64,000 bases of DNA from Tetragonia tetragonoides (lineage: Eukaryota > Streptophyta > Magnoliopsida > Caryophyllales > Aizoaceae), in assembly GCA_038025085.1 (NCBI GenBank), contig CM076145.1, forward strand, positions 18,795,557 through 18,859,556, written 5' to 3'. The position numbers and the translations under genes are program-made. Shown piece after piece: positions 31,431 to 44,434 of this stretch. Numbering within the stretch: position 1 is the stretch's first letter; every line of letters starts with the position of its first letter. The notes under the pieces were generated by a model, which searched no databases, was not told the DNA's origin, and was given only the letters and a program-made list of their open reading frames with translations.

Positions 31431-31838
31431 TGTGATACCCAAATATTTTCTATAATTATTATATAGATTTACAAATGATTTATAAATAGTTTCGGAGATT
31501 AAATCATATTTATATTCAAGGATTCGATTTATTCAATTAAAGCCATAATAATATTAATTATTATCGAGGGACTTTCATAAAATGCATTTATTAATTTTGG
31601 GGAGTTTAATTAAAATGATTTATATATGAATAAGAATTATTCATATTGTTTTAATTGGTTTTAATTAGTTTTAATGAGCTATTTAAATCAGAAATTTAGT
31701 AAATAAATTCCTAAACCTAGTAGTCTTTGAGTTGGGTTGACTGAGGGCCTATATAAAGAAAAGAGGAGGCAATTGATCAGGTTTGCACAACTGATCAAAC
31801 CCTCACAACATTCTCTCTCCTCCTTTCACAAACCGACG

Positions 31839-31886
<48 letters not shown>

Positions 31887-32490
31887 CTCACTTCAGCCGC
31901 TCACCTCACCAGAGACACCACCGGCGTCGCCCCTCCTTTCCGCCGGTAACTCTCTCCTCTTCTCCCTCTCTCTTTCTCTTTCTTTTTCTCTCTCTTTCGC
32001 GTCTCCCCGTCCTCCTCTGTTTTAAGTTCGCGGGACCATCGGACCACCAGGCCGGCGCCTGGGTGCGACCCGTGAGTGGCCGGCGTGGCCCCGTCTCCCC
32101 CCTGCTCTCTTCTCTCTTCTCTCTCGCGTTCTCTCTTGATTTCTCCCTTTTCGCGTTTTCTCTCTCCTCTCGTCGCTGGAGCTCCGGCGAACACCACCAC
32201 TGGCCATGGTGGCCAACGGGTGGTGGTGGTGGTGTTGGGTCGGGTTATGGGTCCCATGCATGGGTACCCGTGACCTAGACCTAGTTTTAAAGTTAGGGTT
32301 TCGTTTTTTATATTTTTTGTAATTATTAATTCGATTTTCAGTATTTTTGATTTAATGTTTTTATTTTTCTGCACTCATTTTGAATTCGGATTTGCAAAAG
32401 CCTAGAGTCGTTGGAATAAATCAAGGACTTTAACAAAATTATCAGACTGAGATTTCTTTACTTTTTGTATTTTCGTATTTAATTAATACT
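31431..32490 (+). repeat. TK-C 5' LTR, first 1.06 kb only
   Basis: Aligns with 35428-36455 of the 3' LTR up to taattaatact, where it breaks off into reverse transcriptase. It contains a TATA box (ctatataaag, 31749-31758), a CT microsatellite (31840-31880) and GGTGG-rich leader sequence. Frames of Ser/Pro/Arg-rich peptides here are repeat artefacts. Confidence 0.88.
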
Positions 32491-32491
32491 G

Positions 32492-35152
32492 AGACTGTGC
32501 ATAGACTACCGCGGGTTGAACAAGATTACGATCAAGAATCGTTTTCCACTTTCGAGGATTGACGACCTATTCGACCAACTCCGTGGAGCGACTGTCTTCT
32601 CAAAGATTGACTTACGTTCAGGATACCATCAACTCAGGATTTTCGAGCCTGACTTTGCAAAGACCACGTTTAGGACGAGGTATGGACACTATGAGTTCAC
32701 TGTTATGCCTATTGGGTTGACGAACGCACCTGCGAAGTTTATGGATTTGATGAACCGTACGTTCCAGCCTTATCTCGATCTGTTCGTAGTTGTCTTTATT
32801 GACGATATTTTGATCTACTCGAAGAACGCTGCTGAGCATGAGCACCACTTGCGTACCGTTTTGGAGATTTTAAGACGACATCAACTTTAGGCGAAGTTGT
32901 CAAAGTGTGAGTTTTTGTTTAGAAACTGTTTCCTGCTTAGGACACGTGGTGTTTGAGAGTGGAGTTGTTGTTGACCTGGAAAACATTAGAGCTGTTATGG
33001 ACTGGTCCGCACCGAAGAGCATGACTGAGGTTAGAAGTTTTCTTGGGTTAGCTGGTTACTATCGTAGGTTTGTGGAAGGATTTTCCAAGATAGCGCAGCC
33101 TATGAAAAACTTGATGAAGAAGACGATGAAGTTAGTATGGTCTGAAAGGTGTGAAGCTGCTTTTCAAGAGTTGAAGAAACGTCTTACGAGCGCGCCGATT
33201 TTGACTTTGCCATCGAGAACTGAAGGATACAAAGTCTATAGTGACGAGTTTAAGCATGGCTTAGGTTGTGTTTTGATGCAACATGGTAAGGTAGTGGCTT
33301 ATGCCTCAAGACAATTGAAGAAACACGAGGATAACTACCCTACTCACGACTTAGAGCTCGCCGCTGTCGTATTTGCCCTGAAGATTTGGAGACACTATCT
33401 TTATGGTTCTGATGTCAAGATGTTCACGGACCACAAGAGTCTCAAGTACATATTTATGCAAAAGGAGTTGAATATGCGTCAAAGAAGATGGCTAGAGTTG
33501 TTGACGGAGTACGATATCAACTTTCAGTATCACGAAGGAAAAGCCAACATGGTAGCTGACGCTTTGAGTAGAAAGACTCGTCATACGTTGAACACTGCCT
33601 TAGTACTTCCAAAGGAGATCATTCGTGACATACAAAGTCTAGACGTGGAGATTGTGCTGAAAGGTGACTTTCAATGTACCTTAGCGCATATGTCAGTTCG
33701 ACCAACCTTACTCGACGAGTTCAAGGGTAAACAGAGTTCAGATGAGGATCTTCAACGGATTCTACGCCACAAGGACGAGGGTAGATCCGAGGACTTTTCT
33801 ATTGGTCGAGATGATGTCTTAGGATTTCGTGATCGTATCTGTGTGCCGAATGACCCGGATATCAAGAGTCAGATTCTAGGTGAAGCTCACAATACGCCTT
33901 ATCTGTACATCCTGGTGGAGACAAGCTATACAAAGACCTTCGCCAAATGTTTTGGTGGAAAGGTATGAAACAAGATGTCGCTGAGTTCGTGGCTAAGTGT
34001 CTGACGTGCCAGAAGGTCAAGATCGAACACAAGAGACCTGGTGGAATGATACAATCGCTTGAAGTTCCTATGTGGAAATGAAATTCAATTTCAATGGACT
34101 TTGTCATGGGTTTACCATTGACACAGAAGAAGAACAACGCCATTTGGGTCGTTGTAGATCGTTTGATGAAAGTTGCGAGATTCATCCCAATGAATGACAC
34201 TTGGGAAATGGAGAAGCTAGCGGCTGCTTACGTCAAGGAAGTCATGAGACTTCATGGTGTTCCAGAAGATATCATTTCAGATAGGGACTCGAGATTTCTA
34301 TCACACTTTTGGCAGAAATTGCAAGAAGCTTTTGGAAGCAAATTGAAGTACAGTACTGCTTTTCATCCTGCGACTGATGGTCAGACGGAAAGAATGATTC
34401 AGACTTTAGAGGATATGCTACGAGCGTGTGCTCTCGAGTATCAAGGCTCGTGGGATACACATATTCCGTTGATCGAGTTTTCTTACAACAATAGCCATCA
34501 CTCAAGCATTGATCGAGCACCATATGAAGCATTGTATGGTAGGAAGTGTAGATCGCCCGTTTGTTGGAATGACATTAGTGAAACTGCAGTTTTGGGTCCA
34601 TAAATGATCCAGCAGACCGTCGACGTGGTCAATGTTATTCAAGTAAAGATGCATAGTGCTCAAGATTGCCAGAAATCGTACGAAGATAAAGGTCGTAGAC
34701 CTGAAGAGTTTGAGGTGGGAAGCAAGGTACTTTTGCGAGTATCTCCTACCAAAGGTGTCATGCGTTTTGGTCGTAAGGGGAAGTTAAGTCCTCGTTATAT
34801 TGGACCTTACGAGATCCTGGAAAGGATTGGTGAGGTTGCTTATCGGCTAGCTTTACTTGTGGAACTTGCAAAAGTCCATAGTGTGTTTCATGTCTCTCAG
34901 TTGAAGCGATACGTACATGATCCAACTCATGTCGTTCAACCTGAAACGATGGATCTCGACAAAAGTCTGACTTATGAAGAGCGTCCTATCAAGATAGTGG
35001 ATCGAAAAAAGCGCTCAAATAGAACAAAGATTATTCCGATCGTCAAAGTCATTTGGTCTCGACAAGGTCAAGAGGAAGCAACATGGGAAGCTGAATCCAC
35101 GATGCGCGAGAAGTATCCAGACCTCTTCCTCGAAGGTACTAGTCCAACTTGA
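32492..35152 (+). pseudogene. TK-C pol fragment: reverse transcriptase, RNase H, integrase, chromodomain
   Basis: It begins inside reverse transcriptase ([19 protein letters not shown]). Catalytic FIDD is at about 32797. RNase H follows from about 33230 ([14 protein letters not shown], where the usual first catalytic SDAS reads SDEF). The integrase zinc finger CLTCQKVK is at about 33996; catalytic D, D and E lie near 34097, 34277 and 34380. The chromodomain is at about 35030-35130. Lesions: TAG at 32888-32890, a frameshift near 32900, another between 33960 and 34090, and TAA at 34601-34603. Confidence 0.9.
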
Positions 35153-35427
35153 GATTCAGGACGAAACTCCTTTTAAGGAGAGTAGAATGTCACGCCTCGA
35201 AATTTCATCTGTTGCGTATTTTTTTTATCGCTTTGCACGAATTGCATGTTCAAGCATTGCATGGGGCATGCTAATCAACTTAAAAACACGATTGTACTTG
35301 CTCATCTTTTATATGTTAGTGTCCTAAAATTTGTTTTATACCTTCGTATGGATAAAGTTGTCTTGTTTTGAAGTGATTACTTCATGTCTCAAGTTTCGGG
35401 ATGAAACTTCTTTTAAGGAGGGTAGAA
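35153..35427 (+). other. TK-C 3' UTR with two polypurine-tract copies
   Basis: The module gaaactccttttaaggag (about 35163) is followed by agtagaatgtcacgcctcg. A near copy, gaaacttcttttaaggaggg (35404 region), directly precedes the LTR at 35428. The second is the working polypurine tract. The first is followed by a TGTCACGCC that looks like a second LTR start. Confidence 0.7.
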
Positions 35428-35814
35428 TGTGATACCCCAATATTTACTATAATTATTATATTGATTTATAAATGATTTATAAATAGTTTCGGAGATTAAA
35501 TTGTATTTATATTCAAGGATTCGATTTATTCAATTAAAGCCATAATAATATTAAATATTATTATGGGACATTCATAAATTGCATTTATTAATTTTGGGGA
35601 GTTTAATTAAAATGATTTATATATGAATTAGAATTATTCATATTGTTTTAATTGGTTTTAATTAGTTTTAATAAGCTATTTAAATCAGAAAATTAGTAAA
35701 TAAATTCCTAAACCTAGTAGTCTTTGACTTGGGTTGACTGAGGGACTATATAAAGAAAAGAGGAGGCAATTGATCAGTTTTGCAAATTCTCTCTCCTCCT
35801 CCCACAAACCCACG

Positions 35815-35869
<55 letters not shown>

Positions 35870-37776
35870 TCACTTGAGACACCACCGGCGTCGCCCCTCC
35901 CTTCCGCCAGTAACTCTCTCCTTTTCTCCCTCTCTCTTTCTCTTTCTTTTTCTCTCTCTTTCCCGTCTTCCCCTCCCTCTCTCTTTTGTGTTCGCGGGAC
36001 CACCGGACCACCAGGCCGGCGCCTGGGTGGCGACCGGTGAGTAACTGGTGTGGCCCCATCGCCCCCCTGCTGTCTTCTCCCTTCTCTTTCGCGTTCTCTC
36101 TTGCTTTCTCCCTTTTTGCATTTTCTCTCTCCTCTCGTCGCCGGAGCTCCGGCGACCACCACCTCCGGCCATGGCGGCCAATGGGTGGTGGTGGTGGGTC
36201 GGGCTATGGGTCTCATGCATGGGTACCCGTGACCTAGACCTAGTTTTAAAGTTAGGGTTTCGTTTTTTATATTTTTCGTAATTATTAATTCGATTTTCAG
36301 TATTTTTGATTTAATGTTTTTTTTTTCTTTTTCTGCACTCATTCAGAATCGGAATTTGGATTTTCAAAAGCCTAGATTGGTTGGAATAAATGAAGGAATT
36401 TAATAAAATTATCAGACTGATATTTTGTTACTTTTTGTATCTTCGTATTTAATTAATATTGATTCGGTAATTGTTTTTAATCAGGACCTAACAAGCAAGC
36501 GTGATTATCGTCGACCGTTGGAGCATACTTACTGTTCGTAGCGTATTAGTGGTAAGAGCTCATGCCTACCTTCTTCCGAAACCCCATCAAAACTATTTTG
36601 ATGTGGAATGTGCTAATTGGGAATTTGTTGTGAATTTAATATGCAAAGCATGATTAAATTATATCGTTGTTATTATGAGATTTCTTAAGCATATTTACTG
36701 CTGTAAATATGAATATAATTAGCATGTTGATGTTAGCATGTTTTGGGAATTAGTTAGTCCATATGATGATTATTGGACAATTATTGAATGGTGAATTATT
36801 AGTATTATTATGCTATTAATTATATGCTAGTTGGAATGGGTATTAGTGACTGCTAGTGAGCACCTATATATTATCCTTGAATGTCTTTGGTGATTTGTGA
36901 ATTTTTGGATATCATATTACCCTGCTGAAATTGTGCTAGACATTACTTGTCGTCATTATTGAATTCTCGTTGTTATTGAATTAAAGCATGTTTAATTCTC
37001 ATCGTATTGAATTATAATTATGGTCCTTATTTACTATTCATTGTCAAGAGCATGACATGAATTAGTAAGTCGTGGTCTCGTAGTACCACTTATGTCAACC
37101 AATGCAAATTATGTGAATTGAATTAAATGAGAGTAAGACTCCTAATGGATACCTAGTAGTAGTCGAGCAATCGGGATTACACCTAATGGTGTAGTTCAAG
37201 GAATGAGTGATTCCCAGGTTACTTATGGCCTGGACACCTCACAGTGTGTCTGGGACGGATCATTCCCTATTTATTAAGTCCTCTAGGCTCGTGTAATTGT
37301 ACTAGAGGTAGTGTGCACACTAGAGTCATTAAGTCCATAACGTGATTGTATCTTCGACGAACAGTATGGGTAATCGCTGGTCTACTCGCTCTCTTACATC
37401 TCTCTAATCAAGACGAATTGTCTATGTCGTATTTCGTATGATCACTATACAAGATTTGTATATAAAAGAATGTCGTTATGCGTATGCTTGATTATATGCT
37501 TATGTGTGTATGCAAATGAATTTCAATGATTCTTATAAAACATCATGTAAGGTTTGCAAAATGTTTTTACTGGGTACGGATGACGTTTATTCAGTTTATC
37601 TGATTTTTGTTTCTCTTTTGTTTCTTTTCTTTTCTTCTGTATTTTGTTTCCGTCACTGAAACCTAAGTGCAGGTTTAGTTGATCGCCTTTAGGTTCGTGG
37701 CGGTTCAGCGGTGTCGAGTCGTGTATAGCGTCGTTGATAGTTCCCAGGAAATCATTGCGAATTGGGGGGTGTTACA
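35428..37776 (+). repeat. TK-C 3' LTR (2,349 bp)
   Basis: Starts tgtgatacccc and ends gggtgttaca. TATA box ctatataaag at 35746-35755, CT run at 35817-35866, and a second CT-rich block to 36160. The 3' half is AT-rich and ends with a block shared by all TK elements (cgttgatagttcccaggaaa). Confidence 0.92.
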
Positions 37777-38598
37777 TACGACCTCTATCTGCATACGATT
37801 TCTGGCGATCTTGTGCACTTTGCATCTTTGCTTAAATCACCTTCACAACATGGACGGTCAGCTGGATCATATCATGACCCAAAACTGCGGTTTCACTAGT
37901 GTTGTTCCAACAAACAGGCGATCTACACTTCCGACCATACAAGGCTTCATATGGTGCTCGATCGATGCTCGAATGATAGCTATTGTTGTAAGAAAATTTG
38001 ATCAACGAAATGTGTTTATCCCACGAAGCTTGATATACGACGGCACACGCTCGTAGCATATCCTCCACAGTCTGAATCTTCCTTTCCGTCTGGCCATCAA
38101 TCGCAGGATGAAAAGCAGTACTGAACTTCTATTTGCTTCCCAAAGCTTCTTGTAGTTTCTGCCAAAAGTGAGAGAGAAATCTCGAGTCTCGATCAGAAAC
38201 AATATCTACAGGTACACCATGAAGTCTCATGACTTCCTTCATATAAGCGTCAGCTAGCTTCTCCATTTCCCATGTATCATTCATAGGGATGAATCTCGCG
38301 ACCTTCGTCAAACGATCTACAGCTACCCAAATGGCATTGTTCTTCTTTTGGGTCAAAGGTAAACCCATGACAAAGTCCATAGAAATCGAATTCATGTGCA
38401 AGTAGGAACTTCCAGTGATTATATCATTCCACCAGGTCTCTTGTGCTCGATCTTGACCTTTTGACATGTCAGACATTTTGCCACGAACTCAGCGACCTCT
38501 TGCTATATGTCTTTCCACCAAAAAACTTGGCGAAGATCTTTGTAAATATTGTCTCCTCCAGGATGTACAAAATACGGCGTATTATGAGCTTCACCCAA
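37777..38598 (-). mobile_element. TK-B, right part: integrase core, cut by TAT-3
   Basis: Continues the TK-B integrase exactly where 31430 stopped, after the TACGA duplication. It ends at 38598 inside the integrase zinc-finger region, where TAT-3 begins. The remaining TK-B sequence should lie beyond 64000 after the far LTR of TAT-3. Confidence 0.85.
37782..38598 (-). pseudogene. TK-B integrase core, broken
   Basis: Read on the minus strand: zinc-finger remnant (38598-38460), catalytic D in MDFVMGLPLTQKKNN, second D in IVSDRDSRFLSHFWQ, glutamate region near 38090 (the GQTER-type motif falls where the frame shifts), then SSIDRAPYEALYGRKCRSP and SETAVLGHDMIQ. At least two frameshifts or stops separate the pieces. 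Confidence 0.85.
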
Positions 38599-40137
38599 TG
38601 TAGACGCCAAAAAAGTGTCGTCAGATGTCCCCAAATGCCCGATGATGAAATGAGTAATTTATGTATCTGTGTACTATTATGCTTTGTTAAGTAAATGAGA
38701 TCTCAAGTCTTATAAAATTTTCTTCCATTTCCACTTCATTAAAAAGCCCCTTTCAAGAGCTTTCCATTGCTTACTTCCGTGTCCAAATACAATTCTGCAC
38801 CTAAGAGTTATGGCCAAACGAAGTTAAGGGTCAAAACAGATGTAGCCGAATACTGTAGACCGTGCTTCCAGCCCAATTTGGGAGTTCATTTGGTTGATTT
38901 AATTTGCAAGCCTTATATATATATATTCCTTATTCAAATATATTTCCGATGAAATATCATGAGCCCACACTACATTTCCAACCAAGGATTTACGAGCCCA
39001 ATTTTGGTGTGTGCTCTAAAATGGACATCGCCTTACGCTTTCGGGTATATTCTATTACCCAAACACCATTTGAAACTAGACTCAACAAGCTTTCCAACGC
39101 ATCTTGAATCATCCAATTTGGAGCCCAAACGAGTGAGATATAGCCCGGCAACGTTCCAGCTGGCGGCGTTGGGACATTACCCAGAGCCGCTAGTAGTGCT
39201 CGCAATGTCTTCTGGAGCCCATCTTTTTTCAAGCCCAATTTTCGAATTTCGGTCATTCTTCACCCGTCCAACCCTATTACTTTCTCTATAAATACGACCT
39301 TCCTCCCTCAGTTCAAAACACACAGTCTACAGTTGACACCCTCTATTCTAACTAATATTGACTCTGAGCTTCTCCGTCTTCTCCCATAAACAATTCTATT
39401 CTATTCTCGGGAGTATTGACACCGAGCTTCCCCCTCTTTCTTTACTTAAGATCTTGCTTTTCTATTCATTTGCTAAATAGCCTACAGTTCAGGTACTAAC
39501 TCCTGAGGGATCAAATTAAATTAATTGCTTAACTATTTATTTTTTAGTAGTCATAATGTAGATATCATGCCAATCATGTCTTTTATTGCTTACTAAATAT
39601 TGTCTTTCAGTTCTGTAAATAAGCATGTCTAGTTGTTCTAATGCTCAACTTGCCAATCAAATGCATGTCTATATAATGGTCAATAATAAATATCGTGATG
39701 CTTGTGATGAACCAATTAATAATCTAAGTCTAGGTTGTCAATCCGGTTTGTGTGGGAATCATGTCTTTAAATTAATAAGCAAACTTGAGTTAGTAGAGGC
39801 CGTCATAAAGCGGGCGAGTTGGGTGCCTAACACCTTCCCACCTTGTACCTTCGCCCCCGAACCCTTTATTCTTGAGTACTCATACGTTCTATATGAGTGG
39901 GAGTCTTTCTAAAAACATGATTAGTTCACTTATCGCGTTATAGGATTGTCCCTTCGGTTTGTCCCTTCGATAAAACTCCGATAGTAGATTTGTGACCTCT
40001 TTCATGGTTTTTATCCAATTCAAGTCTTTTCAAAAGCTTTTCTAACTCGACGGTTCCTTGAACTTATCTAAAGCCCCCACCTTACAAATTTTCTATAAGG
40101 ACACACTCCGTGGCGCGAGAAATTCCGGGTCCTTGCA
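38599..40137 (+). repeat. TAT-3 5' LTR (1,539 bp)
   Basis: Similar to TatL-1 and TatL-2 in the opposite orientation. TATA box ctataaata at 39286-39294, after which the transcript would start near 39320. Target duplication candidate on the left: cccaa (38594-38598). Confidence 0.85.
39286..39294 (+). promoter_or_regulatory. TATA box of TAT-3 LTR
   Basis: ctataaata in a pyrimidine-rich setting (attactttct before, cgaccttcctccctc after), a typical plant retroelement promoter layout. Confidence 0.55.
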
Positions 40138-40156
40138 GTGGCAACTTCACTGGGGA
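40138..40156 (+). other. TAT-3 primer-binding site
   Basis: gtggcaacttcactgggga immediately follows the LTR. It resembles the tRNA-Arg-type site (TGGCGACTC...) that I know from Ogre/Tat elements, with substitutions. Confidence 0.6.
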
Positions 40157-41200
40157 TTTATTTAGGAGGGTGAGACTAGAAAGTCAAATTTGCTTAATTG
40201 TTTAATAACATGTTCCATATATTGCATCATTTGCATGTGCATTGGCACAATCTTTTGACCCATATCGACCCTCGAGGAAGTTTGGGTCGTAACTCTTAGA
40301 CAACCCATATAAGGAATATACAGTTGTCCTATCGTGAAAACCGGTGCTTCCTCACCCACGACTTATCGACTCTTGTTGGTGAAAAGAATTACAATTGATG
40401 TGTCGACCATCCGCCGGATGGAAATTGTAATTTGTTGTGGTGACCTCACAGGAGCCAAAAAGCGTCTAGCCCACATTCGTGCATTTGCTTGCTTGTTGTG
40501 CATGTTTCGTTATAATGCCCTTCTGATCACACGTTTGCATGTAACTGCGTTGTTGTAATGCTTGGCTGATTGCATGAATGCCGTGACTATGTGCCAACAT
40601 GTATTTACGTGCTACGAGTCTTTTTATTTTATTTTTAGGGTATTCCTAATGCCAAAATAGTGCGAGAATTCTTTTCAATGAGCACTCGTTTCCCCGATGA
40701 AATAATCGGGATTTTAGGATTAGGTTGTCATTTTCTTCGTTTCCATTTCTTTACATTGCATTACATTGCATTATACATATTAGACGCTCCATGTTAGGAT
40801 TCATAATTAGTTGTCATGCTTGCATTGTCGCCAATTTGCATCTGCATTTGTACAAAAGTCCAAGTCTTGCATTCGTCAATGTCTCCATTTGTTCACTACG
40901 TCTCATGCACTAGAAGTCTACACAAGTCATTCATTAAGTCTTCTAGGGTCATTTTGCGTCAATTCATTATGATACATGTCAAGATCAGTCCGTCATGCTT
41001 CTTGCATATTGTTGTCGTAACTTTGTCATTGCATTGTCATCATCATGCATCCGAGTTCATATAGACTTCCTTTGATTAGTACAGCTTAGGGGCTATCGAG
41101 GATCTTCTAAAAATCACGAGTCTTTGTTTTCAAGTTCTTTCTTTGGCGTCCTTCTAAGTTGTGACTTGTGTTCAGGATTGGGGGCTCGAGGAAGAATTAC
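40157..41200 (+). other. TAT-3 leader, no gene seen
   Basis: About 1 kb of non-coding sequence between primer site and gag. Chance frames only. Long leaders are usual in Tat/Ogre elements. Confidence 0.45.
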
Positions 41201-41233
41201 GATGACAAAGGTTAGGCTCGATCGTCCGACAGA

Positions 41234-41754
41234 TTGGTACGTGTACAAGCTACATCCAAGACACCACCACATTCCAAAAGGCCGTCACCCCTTAATCCAT
41301 CCCCACCACAAATCTCACCACCACTCAATACATCCCTTACCTCACCAATCACACCCCCAAACTTCACTATGGTCAAGACCACTGACGGAAAGCTCGAGGA
41401 GATCACGGGTGAGGTAAGTAAGATACAAGTAAGGATAGATGCTCTTGACAAGAAGAATGAGGAGGACACAATGGTACTTTCTGACTCCGACATTGAGGAA
41501 GATGAGCAAGTCCTAAGCTCAAAAAGATTGACCTTATGCTCAAAAAAAACGGCATATTTTCCAACTACAATGCTAATGTTGGTAAAGTCAATCCCAAAGT
41601 CAAGGGCAAGCTTCCAGCCATGTTCTCCATGCCCGAGGTTCTGACATTCACTGGAACTAATAATCCACAAGACCACCTCAAGGCCTTCCCTACTTCCATG
41701 GGCTTAAGAGGAGTTGAGAAAAATATCTACAATCACTTGTTCCCACAGACTCTT
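41234..41754 (+). pseudogene. TAT-3 gag, N-terminal half, frameshifted
   Basis: A Pro/Ser-rich N-terminus leads to a helical segment (MVKTTDGKLEEITGEVSKIQ) and an acidic stretch. After a frameshift near 41530 comes the retrotransposon gag core: MPEVLTFTGTNNPQDHLKAF and NIYNHLFPQTL. It stops at the TK-D insertion; the continuation is at 62909. Confidence 0.8.
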
Positions 41755-44434
41755 TGTAACACCCCCGAATTTACAACGATTTACTGGGAACTATCTACGT
41801 CCTTATCCATAACTCGACACCACTGAACCATCACAAACCCAAGGGTGCTACTACAACATTTATCACTAAGGAGTAAATGCTAAGTAGGAAGAAAGAATAG
41901 GTATCCCTAAATGAAAACTAAGGTTAATAAAACATTAACCAACATTGTCTAAATAGTGAACTTAAATTATTATCCAATATTTATAGCCCAAAACAGACGG
42001 GCGACAATCCAAACCAAACCAGAGTTCAAAAGTGGAAACTTAATAACTACGCCAAGCTTAAGACGTCATCACTCAGCATTACCTGCACAAAAGATTTCTA
42101 CGACGAAAATAGAAGAAAAGGAAAACAAAACAAAAATCAGAAAAACTGAGTAATTAACATCCAAACCCAGTAAAAACCTTTTCGCAAACCTTACCTGGAT
42201 TTTTGAAAAATCTTTGAAATTCATTTGCCCTCACACATAGGCAAATAGTCATATAAGACACCTCATTCAATATTATCTTATTTAATGATCACACAAGACA
42301 TAATTCATTTTGAAGAGTAATAAGAGAGCTAGACAAGCCGTTTGGTTGAATACCAAGACACGATGCTCATCTTTACATAAACCGAGGACATACCATGTAT
42401 GACGTTTATGAGGCGAAGCCTTGAATAATAATCTTGCCATGGACTTAAAGGCTCCAGTGTGCATACTACCTCGGGGTAACTCATGGTTAGTCAAGACGAC
42501 TTAATAAATGGGAAATGATCCGTCTCGAATACAACATCGTTGTATCCAGAGTGAGAGAGCAAAGTTTTGGGAATCACACATCCCTTGAGTAACACTCACT
42601 AGTGCACTCCGAAGCTCGACTACTCTTAAGGATCCATTAGGAGTCTTATTCTCTTTATTAATTTATTTTAACATTCGAGGTTCAATAAGAACTTATATAA
42701 TAATGAAAAAGGAACCCAGAGTCCAATTTAACTTATATCCAAGTTAACATGATTGACAACTCATTTGTGCAATTGGGCAAATAATGGATTATAATAGAAA
42801 TCCAGCAGCACTTCGGCACAATAACATGATTCCACTTTAACAAGTAATCATATCAACATATAAGGTACATATAATTCATATGACAAGCGATACATCATAA
42901 TTCCACATGACGTACATAAACCATGCATAGAAGCAATTAAATCCATAATTCATGAAGTACTTTAATACTTAGAATATGAGTTATTTAACATTATATAAAT
43001 CCAATATTCATGATTATACATCATAAAAAAATCCCTACAGGGTACACGCTTAAAATAACATAAATCATAATCATGATTATAAGCGAGAATAATTAAATCA
43101 TGCATTGCATATATATTTAATAATTATTCACAAATAGCACGTAGCAACAACAAATATTTTGTTTGGGATTTAGAAGAAGGTTGGCATGTTAGCTTACCTT
43201 GTCTTACGCTCCTAAGCTATAAAGAGTCCTACGAAGCGTTTGAGTTCACGAACGGGTCTCGGATCCTAATTAAAACAAATTACCGAATTAGCAAATCTAA
43301 TCCATAAAATATAACTGTTGGCGAAAATTAAATCTAACAATACCATTAAATTCTTTGAATTTTTCTAACCAATCTAGGCTTTTGAAAATCGATAATCGGA
43401 CTTGTAAAACTCCGTAAACAATTGAAACAAAAAATCAAAACTGCTGAAAATCAAAAAATATATCAGTTTATTTAAAGAATTTATTTTTGTTTTATTTCGA
43501 AAACAACCACAAGAACACAAAAATAAAAACCATCACCCACGGCCACCGAGGGGGTCCCACACGGCGTCGACCACCCACCTAGCCACCTGGGCTGCCGTCG
43601 CCGGCCCCGGTGGTTGTGAGGGTCCACCGTGGTCCACCCACGGCCGTGAGGAGAGAGAGAACGTAAAAACGGAGCACGACGCGAAATTGCAAGACTGTGG
43701 CCTTGGTGGGGCTGCCGCGGCCTTGCCCGCGCCTCAACCGGAGGTGGGGGTGACTATAGCGGCGGTGGTCCGGCTATTGCCCGCCGGTTTCGCAGCCAAA
43801 ACAGAAGAGAGCGAGAAAGAGGAAACAGGGGAGAGAGAAGGAGAAAGAGTGAGGGAGAAAGAGAGAGAGAGAAGGCGGTGGGGGTTGCCCAACTCGCCGG
43901 TGACTCACTACTGTAGGTGGTGGTGGAGGTTGCTTGGCCGGAAAACACAATGGGAAGGGGAGAGAGGGAGATTACGTGAGAGATGGAGAATGTGAAGAGA
44001 GAGAAAGTGATTTGTGAGTGTCAGGGTGCACGGTTGGATAATGCCTAACAAAGGGTCCAAGGGTGAGCCCTTTGGTCCTATTTATAGTCTCCTCAGGCGC
44101 AGTTTGACTTGACCCTAATCTAGTTGGACTAGGACTCCAAAATTAGATTTTATTTATTTAATTAAATATTAAAAAAAAAACTCTATTTCCGAAAATACAC
44201 TATTTAATTTATAAATAGTAATTGCTCTCAAATGAGTAAAGCGATTTAAAAAACTAAATCGTTCAAATAATTTAAATTATGAAATCAATTATATTTATTA
44301 CTACGGTCTCAATAATTTAATGACGAGAACAATCTCAAATACGAGAATTGCATTATCGTAAATTAATTACGATAAATATATTTAAAAATGCATTAAATCT
44401 ATATAATAAATATAGAAAATATTGGGGTATCACA
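41755..44434 (-). repeat. TK-D 3' LTR (2,680 bp)
   Basis: On the plus strand it starts tgtaacaccccc and ends ggggtatcaca. It pairs with 51020-51614 plus 60829-62903. It contains GA-rich and CCACC-rich leader sequence (43560-43990) that makes chance frames on both strands. Confidence 0.92.

Larger units (their letters stand above)
31431..37776 (+). mobile_element. TK-C, Tekay-like chromovirus with large 5' deletion
   Basis: TSD TACGA at 31426-31430 and 37777-37781; termini are tgtgataccc and gtgttaca. Order: first half of the 5' LTR (31431-about 32490), then without primer site, extra ORF, gag or protease straight into reverse transcriptase (32492), RNase H, integrase with chromodomain (to 35152), 3' UTR, polypurine tract and a complete 3' LTR (35428-37776). 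It inserted into the integrase of TK-B. Confidence 0.93.
38599..41754 (+). mobile_element. TAT-3, left part: 5' LTR, primer site and start of gag
   Basis: The LTR starts tgtagacgcc and ends gggtccttgca (38599-40137). A primer site follows directly. The interior contains a gag whose reading is interrupted at 41754 by TK-D and resumes at 62909, with CTCTT on both sides. The 3' LTR is outside the window. By gag type and primer site I place it near the Tat/Ogre group; a gag-only derivative is possible, since no pol is seen up to 64000. Confidence 0.8.

Noticed and set aside
31901..32374. Arg/Glu-rich or Ser/Leu-rich frames in the TK LTRs (also 35746-36342, 43687-43995, 51879-52665, 58583-59178, 61893-62448)
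   Set aside because: They arise from CT/GA and GGTGG repeats in LTR leaders, occur in all frames and strands, and lack conservation between LTR copies.
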